Shown here one piece after another: positions 1-7,454 of a stretch of DNA of 13,015 bases; position 1 is the stretch's first letter; the number at the start of each line of letters is the position of its first letter. Source of the stretch: JAQGMO01 sp050954505. Its GTDB lineage: Bacteria; Pseudomonadota; Gammaproteobacteria; Burkholderiales; Burkholderiaceae_D. Below the pieces are notes generated by a model, which did not search any database, had not been told where the DNA came from, and saw only the letters and a list, made by a program, of their open reading frames with translations. A program made the translations under genes and the position numbers. The DNA is taken from contig JBPBPY010000352.1 of the NCBI GenBank assembly GCA_050954505.1, forward strand, positions 1-13,015, read 5' to 3'.

Positions 1-1
1 C

Positions 2-142
2 TTTGCACTGGAAGTCACTGAAGTGCGTGCGGCAACCGATGAAGAAATCGCCCATGGCCATGTGCATGGCGCTCACGGACATCATGACGAACTGCCGGAT
101 GATGAAGACGGCGACCACTTCCGCACCCATCCTGTCCACTGA
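2..142 (+). CDS. slyD: SlyD, FKBP-type peptidyl-prolyl isomerase (C-terminal end only)
   Basis: Only the last 46 codons are inside the window; the frame enters at base 2 and stops with TGA at 140-142. The visible tail reads LEVTEVRAATDEEIAHGHVH followed by a His/Asp/Glu-rich end. SlyD proteins are cytoplasmic FKBP-type prolyl isomerases and chaperones with an FKBP domain, an IF (insert-in-flap) chaperone domain and a metal-binding His-rich tail that delivers nickel or protects against metals. The segment VRAATDEEIAHGH is typical of the end of the FKBP fold and the start of that tail. The tail here is short, with about nine His and many acidic residues but no Cys, so nickel binding by this form would rest on His only. 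The catalytic part cannot be seen. It is convergent with the next gene, 56 bases away, and I see no strong terminator hairpin between them. Confidence 0.85.
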   Translation, partial: FALEVTEVRAATDEEIAHGHVHGAHGHHDELPDDEDGDHFRTHPVH

Positions 143-198
143 AAACGCCCTCCTGAAATAATCCGCCGCGCGTGCTGCGGGTTCATGGCCCAGGGACT

Positions 199-1239
199 TC
201 AGCGCGCCGGTTTGCCTGCAGCGCTTTCGACCGCGGTGATGAGTGCCGGCGCAGCATGGTCGATGACGACCTTGGCCACGCCTGGCGCGGCTCTCAGATA
301 GCCAAGATTGCCCTGCCAGGTAATGGTGGCACTTGGGGTGCCGATTGTGGTGCCGATTGTGGTGCCGATTGCGGTGCCACTCGCAGCCCGTGCATTGTCG
401 GCAGCATTTGTCTTTTGAGCGGCCGCGCGAGCATTGCCCGCTGGTGCACCCTGCACCAGCAATACCTTGCCGGGATATTTTGCCGCCAGGGTCATCAAAC
501 GGTTTCGCACTTCAAGAAAACCATCGCGGCGGTTGCTGCGTGTTGCACTGTCGGCTGCGCTGGCCGGCGCCAGGCTGCCATCGCTGAATATGACCAGTGC
601 AGAGAATTTCCGGCTTCCCGCAATGACAAACAAGCGTTTCAACCAATCGCGATTGGCAATCAGCCGGTCTTCGAATTCACCATTGCGCCCGGCCTCGGCA
701 AGATACTGATTATTGTTGGCCGGCAGATTCAGCGTGGCGAACAGGATGTCGCCGAATTCCCAGCGGGTGTTTTCCACATAGGTGTAGAACTTTGGCGTGG
801 TCGATTGGCGAACCAGAGGAATCTTGCTGGCGCCGAGCGAAAAGTCGTCCGTGAAAAACAATTCCCGCGCCCGCCGCAATCGGTCGGCCGCAACCGGGCG
901 TCCGCTGGCGTTGTGGCAGTCCGACCAGTCGCTTCCCGCCAGTGACAGCACCAGACCATTTTCCGCTTCTTCGTACAACTTCAAACGTTCCTGAAACAGT
1001 TTGTCCGTGCACGGTTCGCCGGCCGACTTGATGCCGTTGACGACCACGAACGCCAGGTTGTCGGCATCGGTTCGCGCCAGTGCATCACGCAGCAAAGGCT
1101 GTTCTTCGCCGGCCGTGCCGGCGTGGCTGATCATGCCGAAACTGAAACGCTCCGGCATCGGCTGCGGCTGCGCATGGAGAGTGGCTGCACTGAGCAGGAA
1201 TGCCGCAGCCAGGAGGGCGCGCCGTGCGTTGTTCATCAT
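199..1239 (-). CDS. Secreted metallophosphoesterase-like protein with lost metal-binding motifs
   Basis: 346 residues. A Sec signal peptide is clear: MMNNARR, a hydrophobic stretch at about 8-21, then cleavage after LHA at 21-23, so the product is probably periplasmic. The body follows the layout I know from a proteobacterial calcineurin-like phosphoesterase family: GIKSAGEPCTDKLFQERL (69-86), SDWSDCHN (103-110), RRARELFFTDDFSLG (122-136), ENTRWEFGDILFATLN (156-171) and NGEFEDRLIANRDWL (186-200). At the places where that family has its metal ligands (GD before IKSG, GDNEW, and GDTH near the end) this protein has NG (68-69), AGSDW (101-105) and GAPA (264-267), so it is probably not a working phosphoesterase. 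An Ala/Thr/Gly-rich insert with GTTI repeats lies at about 270-303. The start overlaps the mutS stop as ATGA, with AAGG 5 bases upstream, which implies translational coupling. The family call is from remembered motif spacing and is moderately sure; the role is unknown. Confidence 0.6.
   Translation of the reverse strand: MMNNARRALLAAAFLLSAATLHAQPQPMPERFSFGMISHAGTAGEEQPLLRDALARTDADNLAFVVVNGIKSAGEPCTDKLFQERLKLYEEAENGLVLSLAGSDWSDCHNASGRPVAADRLRRARELFFTDDFSLGASKIPLVRQSTTPKFYTYVENTRWEFGDILFATLNLPANNNQYLAEAGRNGEFEDRLIANRDWLKRLFVIAGSRKFSALVIFSDGSLAPASAADSATRSNRRDGFLEVRNRLMTLAAKYPGKVLLVQGAPAGNARAAAQKTNAADNARAASGTAIGTTIGTTIGTPSATITWQGNLGYLRAAPGVAKVVIDHAAPALITAVESAAGKPAR
337..378. repeat. 12-base tandem repeat inside the phosphoesterase-like gene
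   Basis: Three and a half in-frame copies of GGTGCCGATTGT (337-348, 349-360, 361-372 with one change, partial 373-378). On the coding (minus) strand they encode the GTAIGTTIGTTIGT segment. Because the unit is 12 bases, copy-number change would add or remove four residues without breaking the frame. Confidence 0.85.
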
Positions 1240-4013
1240 GTGCCTTGCACACCGGCGGGCTGCGCCAGTTTCTTCAGGCTGTAAAGCCTCTCCAGGGCTT
1301 CGCGCGGCGTCAGGGCATCGGGATCGATCTCATCGAGCGCCAGCAAGACTGCGCTGTCGGCGCCAGCGCGATCGTCATCGTCGCCGTGCCCAGAGCGGCC
1401 TTGATCGCGTTTTGCATCGATGGCAGGGGACGCGCGGTAGGCGTCCTCTGCTGGGTCGGCAACGTCGGCAACGTCGGCATCGGGCAGCAAACCGGCATCG
1501 AACAAATCGCGCTGCGGCGTTGGCTGGATCGAATGGGCTTCCAGCTTGGCCAGGTGTTTGCGTGCAGCGCGAATGACGGCTTGCGGCACGCCTGCCAGTT
1601 GCGCAACCTGCAAGCCATAGCTCTGCGACGCCGGTCCGGCTTGCACCGCATGCAGGAACACAATGGTGTCCTTGTGCTCGACTGCCGACAAATGCACATT
1701 GGCTGCCACGGCATAGGTGTCGGGCAATTGCGTGAGTTCGAAATAATGGGTGGCAAACAGCGTGTAGCTCCTGCAGGTTTCGATCAGGTGGCGGGCAATG
1801 GCCCAGGCCAGCGCCAGGCCGTCGAATGTCGAGGTGCCACGGCCGACTTCATCCATCAATACCAGCGAGCAGTCGGTTGCGCCGTTGAGGATTGCTGCCG
1901 ACTCGGTCATCTCGACCATGAAGGTCGAGCGGCCGCCGGCAAGGTCGTCGGCCGCGCCAATGCGGGTGAAGATGCGGTCGATCGGACCGATCTCGGCACT
2001 GGCGGCCGGCACGAAACTGCCCGCATAGGCCAGCAGCGTGATCAAGGCCGTCTGGCGCATGAAGGTGGATTTGCCGCCCATGTTCGGGCCGGTGATGAGC
2101 AGCAGCTTGCGCTCGGCATTGAGGCAGCAATCGTTGGCGATGAAGCGTTCGATCGCGCTTTCGACCACGGGATGGCGGCCCTGTTCGATATGCAGCACGG
2201 CACTTCCCACCAGCCGGGGTGCGCACCAGCCGTGCCGCAATGCATGGCTGGCCAGTGCGGCAAGCGTGTCGGTTTGCGCCACCGCGCGGGCGATGGTCTG
2301 CAGGGTGACAATGTGGGCCGCCAGGTCCAGCAGCAATTGTTCATACAGGACTTTTTCGCGCACCAGAGCGCGCTCCTGCGCCGACAGCGCCTTATCTTCG
2401 AAGCTCTTGAGTTCCGGCGTGATGTAGCGTTCGGCATTTTTCAGCGTCTGGCGCCGGCGGTAGTCGTCGGGCACCTTGGCGCTCTGGCCGTTGGTGACCT
2501 CGATGTAGAAGCCATGCACCTTGTTGTATTCGACGCGCAGGTTGGCAATGCCGGTGCGCTCGCGCTCGCGCGTTTCCAGGTCGAGTAGGTACTGGCCGGC
2601 GTTTTCAGACAAGCCGCGCAACTCATCGAGCTCGGCATCGAAGCCTGGTGCAATCACGCCACCGTCGCGCACCATGGCTGCCGGCTCGGGACAAATGGCG
2701 CGTTCGATCATTTCCAGGCAGGCATGGGGCGTGGCGAGGTCAGCGTCAATGGCGCCCAGCAACGGTGCGTCGGCATCGACCACGCACATGGCCAGCACCT
2801 CGCGCAGCGCCGGCAATTGCTGCAAGCCTGCGCGCATGCCGGCCAGGTCCCGCGGACGGGCCGAACCCAGTGCGATGCGGGTGGTGATGCGTTCGATATC
2901 CGGCACTTCGGCCAGCGACTGCGCCAGCGCCGTGGTGGCATCGAAACGCAGCAGCGCGTTGATGGCGGCATGGCGCGCAGCGGCCACCGATTGGTCGCGG
3001 CGCGGGTGGTGCAGCCAATGGCGCAACAGGCGCGAACCCATGGCAGTACGGTTGTGGTCGAGCAGCGAAAAAAGTGTCGGCGATGCCGCGTTGCCATCCT
3101 CGCCGCGCAAGGTTTCGGTCAGCTCCAGGTTGCGCCGTGTGGCCGCATCCAGGCCGATGAATTCATTTTCCGTTTCCACCACCAGTGCGCGCACATGCTG
3201 CAAGCCTTTGCCCTGGGTGGCTTGCGCATAGCGCAGGAGCGCACCCACCGCACCCATGGCCGCCGGCAAACCGGCGGCGCCGAAGCCGGTAAGCGAGGCC
3301 ACGGCCAACTGGTCGAGCAGCGCTTTTTCGCCACTGGCACTGTCGAAATGCCAGGCCGGCACTTCGCTGGGCTTGAGTTGGCCAAGCGTGCTGCCGGGAT
3401 GTTCCGTAAATGGCTCGCTCCCTGCTGCCGCCAGCAACTCCGCCGGCGCAATGCGCTCGAGTTCTTGCGCCAGGCGCAGGCGCATCGATGTCACATCGCC
3501 GGAAAACTCCATCAGCTTGAGCGCGCCGCTGGCCAACGACAGCCAGGCCAGGCCGATGGTGACCGTCTTGCGCTGCACGCTGCGGTGTAGTGCCAGCAGT
3601 GGCCGATCGGATTTTTCCGGCAGCAGATTGGCATCGGTGAGCGTGCCTGGCGTCACCACACGCATGACCTTGCGTTCCACCGGCCCCTTGCTGGTGGCGG
3701 AGTCGCCAATCTGTTCGCAAATGGCCACCGACACGCCCAGCTTGACCAGCTTGGCCAGATGCTGGTCCACCGAGTGATAAGGCACGCCGCACATCTTGAT
3801 CGGGTTGCCATTCGAGTTGCCACGTTGCGTGAGCGTGATGCCCAGCAGGCGGGCGGCACGTTCGGCATCGTCGAAAAACAGTTCGTAGAAGTCGCCCATA
3901 CGGTAAAACACCAGGGTATCCTGATGTTCGCTTTTGATGCGGAGGTACTGCTGCATCATTGGGGTATGCTTGTCGTTCTCCACGAGGGCGGGGGCTTTGG
4001 TCAAGGTATTCAA
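1236..4013 (-). CDS. mutS: DNA mismatch repair protein MutS
   Basis: 925 residues with the TTG start chosen here. MutS binds mismatches and small loops and, with ATP, recruits MutL. The mismatch-reading motif is in GDFYELFF (Phe42, Glu44). Walker A is GPNMGGKST (642-650), and Walker B with the signature is LVLMDEVGRGTSTFDG (717-732, Asp721-Glu722). The C-terminal LALDEIDPDALTPREALERL segment is the dimer/tetramer-forming end. QRDLF at 834-838 fits a beta-clamp binding pentapeptide. An acidic, low-complexity linker (ADVADVADP, then GDDDD) lies between it and the end, making the protein longer than E. coli MutS (853). Start choice: KHTPMMQQYLRIK usually sits near residue 15 in relatives, which fits TTG at 4013 with AAGAAG upstream. 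An in-frame ATG at 4064 has no ribosome site, and ATG at 3959 would remove KHTP. The downstream gene overlaps the stop by four bases. Confidence 0.97.
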   Translation of the reverse strand: MNTLTKAPALVENDKHTPMMQQYLRIKSEHQDTLVFYRMGDFYELFFDDAERAARLLGITLTQRGNSNGNPIKMCGVPYHSVDQHLAKLVKLGVSVAICEQIGDSATSKGPVERKVMRVVTPGTLTDANLLPEKSDRPLLALHRSVQRKTVTIGLAWLSLASGALKLMEFSGDVTSMRLRLAQELERIAPAELLAAAGSEPFTEHPGSTLGQLKPSEVPAWHFDSASGEKALLDQLAVASLTGFGAAGLPAAMGAVGALLRYAQATQGKGLQHVRALVVETENEFIGLDAATRRNLELTETLRGEDGNAASPTLFSLLDHNRTAMGSRLLRHWLHHPRRDQSVAAARHAAINALLRFDATTALAQSLAEVPDIERITTRIALGSARPRDLAGMRAGLQQLPALREVLAMCVVDADAPLLGAIDADLATPHACLEMIERAICPEPAAMVRDGGVIAPGFDAELDELRGLSENAGQYLLDLETRERERTGIANLRVEYNKVHGFYIEVTNGQSAKVPDDYRRRQTLKNAERYITPELKSFEDKALSAQERALVREKVLYEQLLLDLAAHIVTLQTIARAVAQTDTLAALASHALRHGWCAPRLVGSAVLHIEQGRHPVVESAIERFIANDCCLNAERKLLLITGPNMGGKSTFMRQTALITLLAYAGSFVPAASAEIGPIDRIFTRIGAADDLAGGRSTFMVEMTESAAILNGATDCSLVLMDEVGRGTSTFDGLALAWAIARHLIETCRSYTLFATHYFELTQLPDTYAVAANVHLSAVEHKDTIVFLHAVQAGPASQSYGLQVAQLAGVPQAVIRAARKHLAKLEAHSIQPTPQRDLFDAGLLPDADVADVADPAEDAYRASPAIDAKRDQGRSGHGDDDDRAGADSAVLLALDEIDPDALTPREALERLYSLKKLAQPAGVQGT
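1455..1481. repeat. 9-base tandem repeat in the mutS linker
   Basis: Three copies of GTCGGCAAC (the last ends ATC) encode the ADVADVADP stretch on the minus strand. It lies in the variable linker between the MutS clamp-binding motif and the C-terminal helices, where length changes are expected to be tolerated. Confidence 0.75.
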
Positions 4014-4286
4014 TTGGAGCTTCTTGTAGTGCGTGACTTGGTTTGCGCAAACGCGTGTCGACATTCGCCATGGAACGAAACGACGCGTCAGCGATGCGCT
4101 GTCCGCAAAGCCGCATGGTGCGCTATCCAGAAATTTCCGGAACGACTTTCCGGCAACAGGTTTTACCGTCGGCGCCGATCGAAGACGCTATTGTATGCGA
4201 GTGCAGGGCTCATGGCATCAGTGCATCGGCCCGCGACAGTGCTTGCCACATCAAGGCGCACCTGGCACTTTACGTCCAGGCACGAT

Positions 4287-4315
4287 TTGACGCTGCCTTC
4301 ATTTCGCACTACGCT
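4287..4315 (+). promoter_or_regulatory. Sigma-70 promoter candidate for the VapB-like gene
   Basis: TTGACG (4287-4292), a 17-base spacer, then TACGCT (4310-4315), which keeps the three most conserved -10 bases (T, A and final T). Transcription would start near 4322, giving a leader of about 33 bases to the ATG at 4355. It supports that start over the longer open frame running upstream. Confidence 0.45.
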
Positions 4316-4354
4316 GGCGCCTTGCGTTCATGCAAACCAGGCTTGAGGCTGTTC

Positions 4355-4594
4355 ATGCAAATCACACTTGATATCGAAAACAGCTTGCTGGCGGCGGTGC
4401 AGGCCGTTGCGCGACGCGAGCAGGCCACAGTGGGCGAGGTACTCTGTCGGCTGGCGAAAAGCGGACTGCAACATGCAAATTTGCAGGAAGAACTCGACAG
4501 TGCACAAAGCGCGACCTCGCCAGTCAGCCCGTCTGGCTATGCCGATTTCGAACTATTGCCATGCGATCATCCAGTCAATCCACAGGATAGATGA
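4355..4594 (+). CDS. Orphan VapB-like ribbon-helix-helix antitoxin
   Basis: 79 residues from the ATG at 4355, which has GAGG six bases upstream. The N-terminus MQITLDIENSLLAAVQAVAR followed by REQATVGEVLCRLAKSGLQ matches VapB-type antitoxins: a beta strand (MQITLDI) that dimerises and reads DNA, then two helices. The tail contains GYADFELLPCDHPVNP, resembling the 'GF-x-LLP...VT' segment of the family that leads into the toxin-binding end, but the frame stops soon after (DR, stop), so the usual 'ELVNRLRDE' type of ending is missing. No PIN-domain toxin follows; the next gene is convergent pgm. It may be a stand-alone regulator or a decayed remnant. The open frame extends upstream to 4043, but those residues look non-coding and would overlap the mutS start region. 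Confidence 0.65.
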   Translation: MQITLDIENSLLAAVQAVARREQATVGEVLCRLAKSGLQHANLQEELDSAQSATSPVSPSGYADFELLPCDHPVNPQDR

Positions 4595-4653
4595 GGTTCG
4601 ACGGGCATAGCCTGAAACAACTGCCGGACGATGGCTTGCATTTCCCAGCCATG

Positions 4654-4674
4654 GAGCCGGCATGCGGCAGGCTC
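4654..4674. terminator. Weak hairpin between convergent genes
   Basis: GAGCC (4654-4658) pairs with GGCTC (4670-4674), and two more pairs are possible inside after one mismatch. It lies between the VapB-like stop and the pgm stop, where a shared terminator would be expected. There is no T run on either side, so if it terminates transcription it does so weakly or with Rho. Confidence 0.25.
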
Positions 4675-4686
4675 GCCTGATGTCTG

Positions 4687-6327
4687 TCAACCAGCCGCCA
4701 ATGACTCGCCCACAATTTCCTGTGCGGCAGCCACCATGGCATCCAGATGCTCCTGGCTTTTAAAACTCTCCGCATACAGCTTGTAGATATCTTCCGTACC
4801 AGAAGGCCGCGCTGCAAACCAGCCGTTGGCGGTGGTGACTTTCAAGCCGCCGATCGACGCGTTGTTGCCGGGCGCCTTGGTCATCCTGGCGGTGATCGGG
4901 TCGCCGGCCAGCGTCGCTGCGCTGACGCTTTCTCCGCTCAAGGTCTTGAACGCTGCTTTTTGCTGGGCTGACGCCGGCGCATCGATGCGCACATAGTAGG
5001 GGGTGCCGTAGCGTGCCGCCAGTTCCAGGTAGTGCAGGCCAGGGTCGCGGCGGGTCACTGCTGTCATTTCGGCGGCCAGCAAACCGAGGATGATGCCATC
5101 CTTGTCGGTGGTCCAGGCTGTGCCGTCACGGCGCAGGAAGCTGGCGCCGGCGCTTTCCTCGCCACCAAAACACAAGCTGCCATCGAGCAGGCCGGCAGAA
5201 AACCATTTGAAGCCGACCGGCACTTCCAGCAGGCGGCGCTGCTGTCCTGCCACCACGCGGTCGATCAGGCCGCTGGAGACCAGGGTCTTGCCGACCGCTG
5301 CGCTGGACGGCCATGCGGGACGATGGCCGAGCAGATAGTTGATGGCCACCGCCAGGTAATGATTGGGATTCATCAAGCCCGAGGATTTGGTGACGATGCC
5401 GTGGCGGTCGACGTCGGGGTCGTTGGCCCAGGCTATGTCGAAGCGATCCTTGAGTTCGACCAGGCTTGCCATGGCATAGGGGCTGGAGCAATCCATGCGG
5501 ATCTTGCCATCGTGATCGAGCGTCATGAAGGCAAAGCGTGGATCGACCGCGCTGTTGACGACCTCGATGTTCAGGCCGTAGTGGTCGGCGATCGGTTTCC
5601 AGTATGCCACCGCAGCCCCGCCCAGCGGGTCGACGCCGATCTTCAGGCCGGACTTGCGGATTGCCTCCATGTCGATGACGTTCTCAAGGTCGGCAATGTA
5701 GGGCATCATGAAATCGATGGCCTGGATGTGTGCGGCTTCGATGGCCTGCTCGTAAGGCAGCCGTTTGACGCCCTGGTTGCCTTCGGCAATCAAGGCATTG
5801 GCGCGCTGTTCGATCCAGCCGGTGACATCGGTATCGGCCGGGCCGCCATTCGGTGGGTTGTACTTGATGCCGCCATCCTGGGGCGGATTGTGCGAAGGCG
5901 TGATGACGATGCCATCGGCCAGCGCCGCAGGTTTGTCGCGGTTGAAGGCCAGGATCGCGTGGGAAACCACGGGTGTGGGCGTGAAACCATCGTCTTGCTG
6001 CATGCGTGTGGTGACGCCGTTGGCAGCCAGCACTTCCAGAACCGAGCACTGGGCCGGGGCGGACAGTGCATGGGTATCCTTGCCAAGCATCAGGGGGCCG
6101 CTGATTTGCGCCTGGGCACGGTACTCGCAGATTGCCTGGGTAATGGCCAGGATGTGCGCTTCATTGAAACTGCCTGCCAGGGCATTGCCGCGGTGGCCGC
6201 TGGTGCCGAAGGCAACGCGCTGGGCCGGATTGTCGATGTCGGGCGCATTGCGGTAGGCAGCCAGGACGGCGGCGGTATCGATCAGCAGTTCGGCCGGAGC
6301 CGCTTTGCCAGCAAGAGGATGAACCAT
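4687..6327 (-). CDS. pgm: Phosphoglucomutase, alpha-D-glucose phosphate-specific
   Basis: 546 residues, the same length as E. coli Pgm. It is a cytoplasmic enzyme interconverting glucose 1-phosphate and glucose 6-phosphate, linking glycolysis with UDP-glucose, glycogen, trehalose and surface-sugar synthesis. The visible sites are the catalytic phosphoserine in TPSHNPP (Ser145), the magnesium loop DPDVDRHG (Asp303, Asp305, Asp307), the sugar-binding GGEESAG (388-394) and the phosphate-binding RPSGTED (507-513). The N-terminal QRVAFGTSGHRG is also typical. Start: the ATG at 6327 has AGGAG about five bases upstream; a longer frame to 6360 lacks such a site. It is transcribed alone; its neighbours are convergent (VapB-like) and divergent (CYTH gene). 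A perfect 9-base inverted repeat lies about 33 bases upstream of the start. I see nothing broken in it. Confidence 0.97.
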   Translation of the reverse strand: MVHPLAGKAAPAELLIDTAAVLAAYRNAPDIDNPAQRVAFGTSGHRGNALAGSFNEAHILAITQAICEYRAQAQISGPLMLGKDTHALSAPAQCSVLEVLAANGVTTRMQQDDGFTPTPVVSHAILAFNRDKPAALADGIVITPSHNPPQDGGIKYNPPNGGPADTDVTGWIEQRANALIAEGNQGVKRLPYEQAIEAAHIQAIDFMMPYIADLENVIDMEAIRKSGLKIGVDPLGGAAVAYWKPIADHYGLNIEVVNSAVDPRFAFMTLDHDGKIRMDCSSPYAMASLVELKDRFDIAWANDPDVDRHGIVTKSSGLMNPNHYLAVAINYLLGHRPAWPSSAAVGKTLVSSGLIDRVVAGQQRRLLEVPVGFKWFSAGLLDGSLCFGGEESAGASFLRRDGTAWTTDKDGIILGLLAAEMTAVTRRDPGLHYLELAARYGTPYYVRIDAPASAQQKAAFKTLSGESVSAATLAGDPITARMTKAPGNNASIGGLKVTTANGWFAARPSGTEDIYKLYAESFKSQEHLDAMVAAAQEIVGESLAAG

Positions 6328-6359
6328 GGAGTCTCCTGAAAAATGGGGGGATGGGGCCA

Positions 6360-6387
6360 CCGCCGTGAAGGGGAAAAATCACGGCGG
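6360..6387. promoter_or_regulatory. Perfect inverted repeat upstream of pgm
   Basis: CCGCCGTGA (6360-6368) and TCACGGCGG (6379-6387) are exact complements around a 10-base loop. On the pgm strand the hairpin ends 32 bases before the ATG and is not followed by T residues. It could be a leader hairpin, an operator or an mRNA-stabilising structure; it is not a standard intrinsic terminator. The structure is plain, the function is not known. Confidence 0.5.
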
Positions 6388-6800
6388 CAAGCCCGGCGGA
6401 TCCAGCGGACCCGGCAATCGTATTAACTAGACAGCATTCTCGCATTTCGACCGTTGCTTGTATGTGCGAAGGCGCGCTTTCGCACCGGCATGTTCCAGGC
6501 GGGCGCACCGGTTTGCCGCTGCATGGTGCCAACCGCTCTGGAAAGGATTCACCCGCGCCGTTCATGCACGCCACCCTGATCAACGCATTCGCATTCGAGG
6601 TCCTGGGCAAGCCAGGAGCCCAGGCCAAGCCGGCGCCGCCTGCAGCACTTTCCTGGCATGTCGGGCGCTTACATGGGAGAATTCCCCGCATCGGGTCAGG
6701 ACCGGCGCCAGGGCTGGCGGAAAATTTCGGCATGCCTTTTGCATGAGACTATTTTTCGACCCGCGCGCCTGAACCAGCTTCACAGGAAAACGACGACACA
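6388..6800. other. Non-coding divergent region between pgm and the CYTH gene
   Basis: About 410 bases without a convincing gene. Small open frames exist on both strands but have Arg/Cys/His-rich compositions typical of shadow frames, lack ribosome sites and match nothing I know. The region includes a 7-base inverted repeat CCTGGGC / GCCCAGG (6602-6608 and 6618-6624, 9-base loop) and a 5-base one, CATGC-CTTTT-GCATG (around 6731-6745), shortly upstream of the CYTH gene. A short AT-rich patch near 6420-6440 may carry the pgm promoter, but I cannot fix -35 and -10 elements. Confidence 0.5.
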
Positions 6801-7433
6801 ATGAGCATGGAAATCGAACTCAAGCTGGCAATCGACCCGGCGGCAATCGCCACCTTGCGCAATCATCCACTGCTGGGCGAATACGCCAGGCAGGCACCCG
6901 TCGACGAGACGCTCGAAACAATCTACTACGACACGCCTGACTTTGCCTTGCAGCGCCAGCAGGCCGCGCTGCGCGTGCGCCGCACTGCGGATGGCTGGGT
7001 GCAGACGCTCAAGGCCGGCGGCAGTGTCGACAATGGCCTGCACCGCCGCCATGAGTGGGAGTCTGCGGTGAGCACCGCCACGCTCGATCTGCCGGCGCTG
7101 ATTGCCATGCTGGACGATCATCCACAGTGGCAGGCCATGCTGGCGTCGCCTGAACTGGGAGCGCGGCTGGTGCCGGTATTTGCCACGCGGTTCCGGCGCA
7201 CGGCCTGGCTGCTGCATCTGCCAGGGCAGGCCGTGGTGGAATGTGCGCTGGACGAAGGCGAAGTGCGCTGCGGGGCGCTGCAGGCGCCAATCTGTGAAGT
7301 CGAACTCGAACTCAAGGCGGGCCAGCCAGACTGCCTGGCGCAACTGGCCACGCAGCTGCAAGCCATTGTCCCCATGCGTGCCAGCAATGTCAGCAAGGCC
7401 GAGCGCGGTTACCGGCTGGCCGCGCAGGTTTAA
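6801..7433 (+). CDS. CYTH-domain inorganic triphosphatase-like protein
   Basis: 210 residues, a single CYTH domain (triphosphate tunnel metalloenzyme). The signature ExExK is MEIELK (Glu4, Glu6, Lys8). Further tunnel-type basic and acidic residues are in RVRR (58-61), TLKAGG (69-74), HRRHEWE (81-87), the acidic EVELELK (166-172) and SKAERGY (198-204). Relatives such as E. coli YgiF hydrolyse inorganic tripolyphosphate with Mg or Mn; YgiF also has a CHAD domain, which is absent here. The substrate is not proven by sequence; tripolyphosphate is the likeliest, and thiamine triphosphate or adenylate cyclase activity occurs in other branches. The start is ATG 6801; the nearest AGGA is 13 bases upstream, so initiation is not strongly marked. 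It is followed after 21 bases by the SixA-like gene, probably co-transcribed. Confidence 0.85.
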   Translation: MSMEIELKLAIDPAAIATLRNHPLLGEYARQAPVDETLETIYYDTPDFALQRQQAALRVRRTADGWVQTLKAGGSVDNGLHRRHEWESAVSTATLDLPALIAMLDDHPQWQAMLASPELGARLVPVFATRFRRTAWLLHLPGQAVVECALDEGEVRCGALQAPICEVELELKAGQPDCLAQLATQLQAIVPMRASNVSKAERGYRLAAQV

Positions 7434-7454
7434 TTTCACCAGGAGAGAATACCG

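Noticed and set aside
1200..2588. A 462-codon plus-strand frame opposite mutS
   Set aside because: Antisense to conserved MutS ATPase motifs; Cys/Arg/Gln-rich composition; a product of GC-rich codon bias.
4043..4354. Longer version of the VapB-like protein starting at 4043
   Set aside because: The extra 104 residues look non-coding and overlap the mutS start region, while ATG 4355 has a ribosome site, a promoter candidate and the family's normal start MQITLDI.
5032..6339. A 435-codon plus-strand frame opposite pgm
   Set aside because: Antisense to intact phosphoglucomutase with all active-site motifs; no family match or ribosome site.
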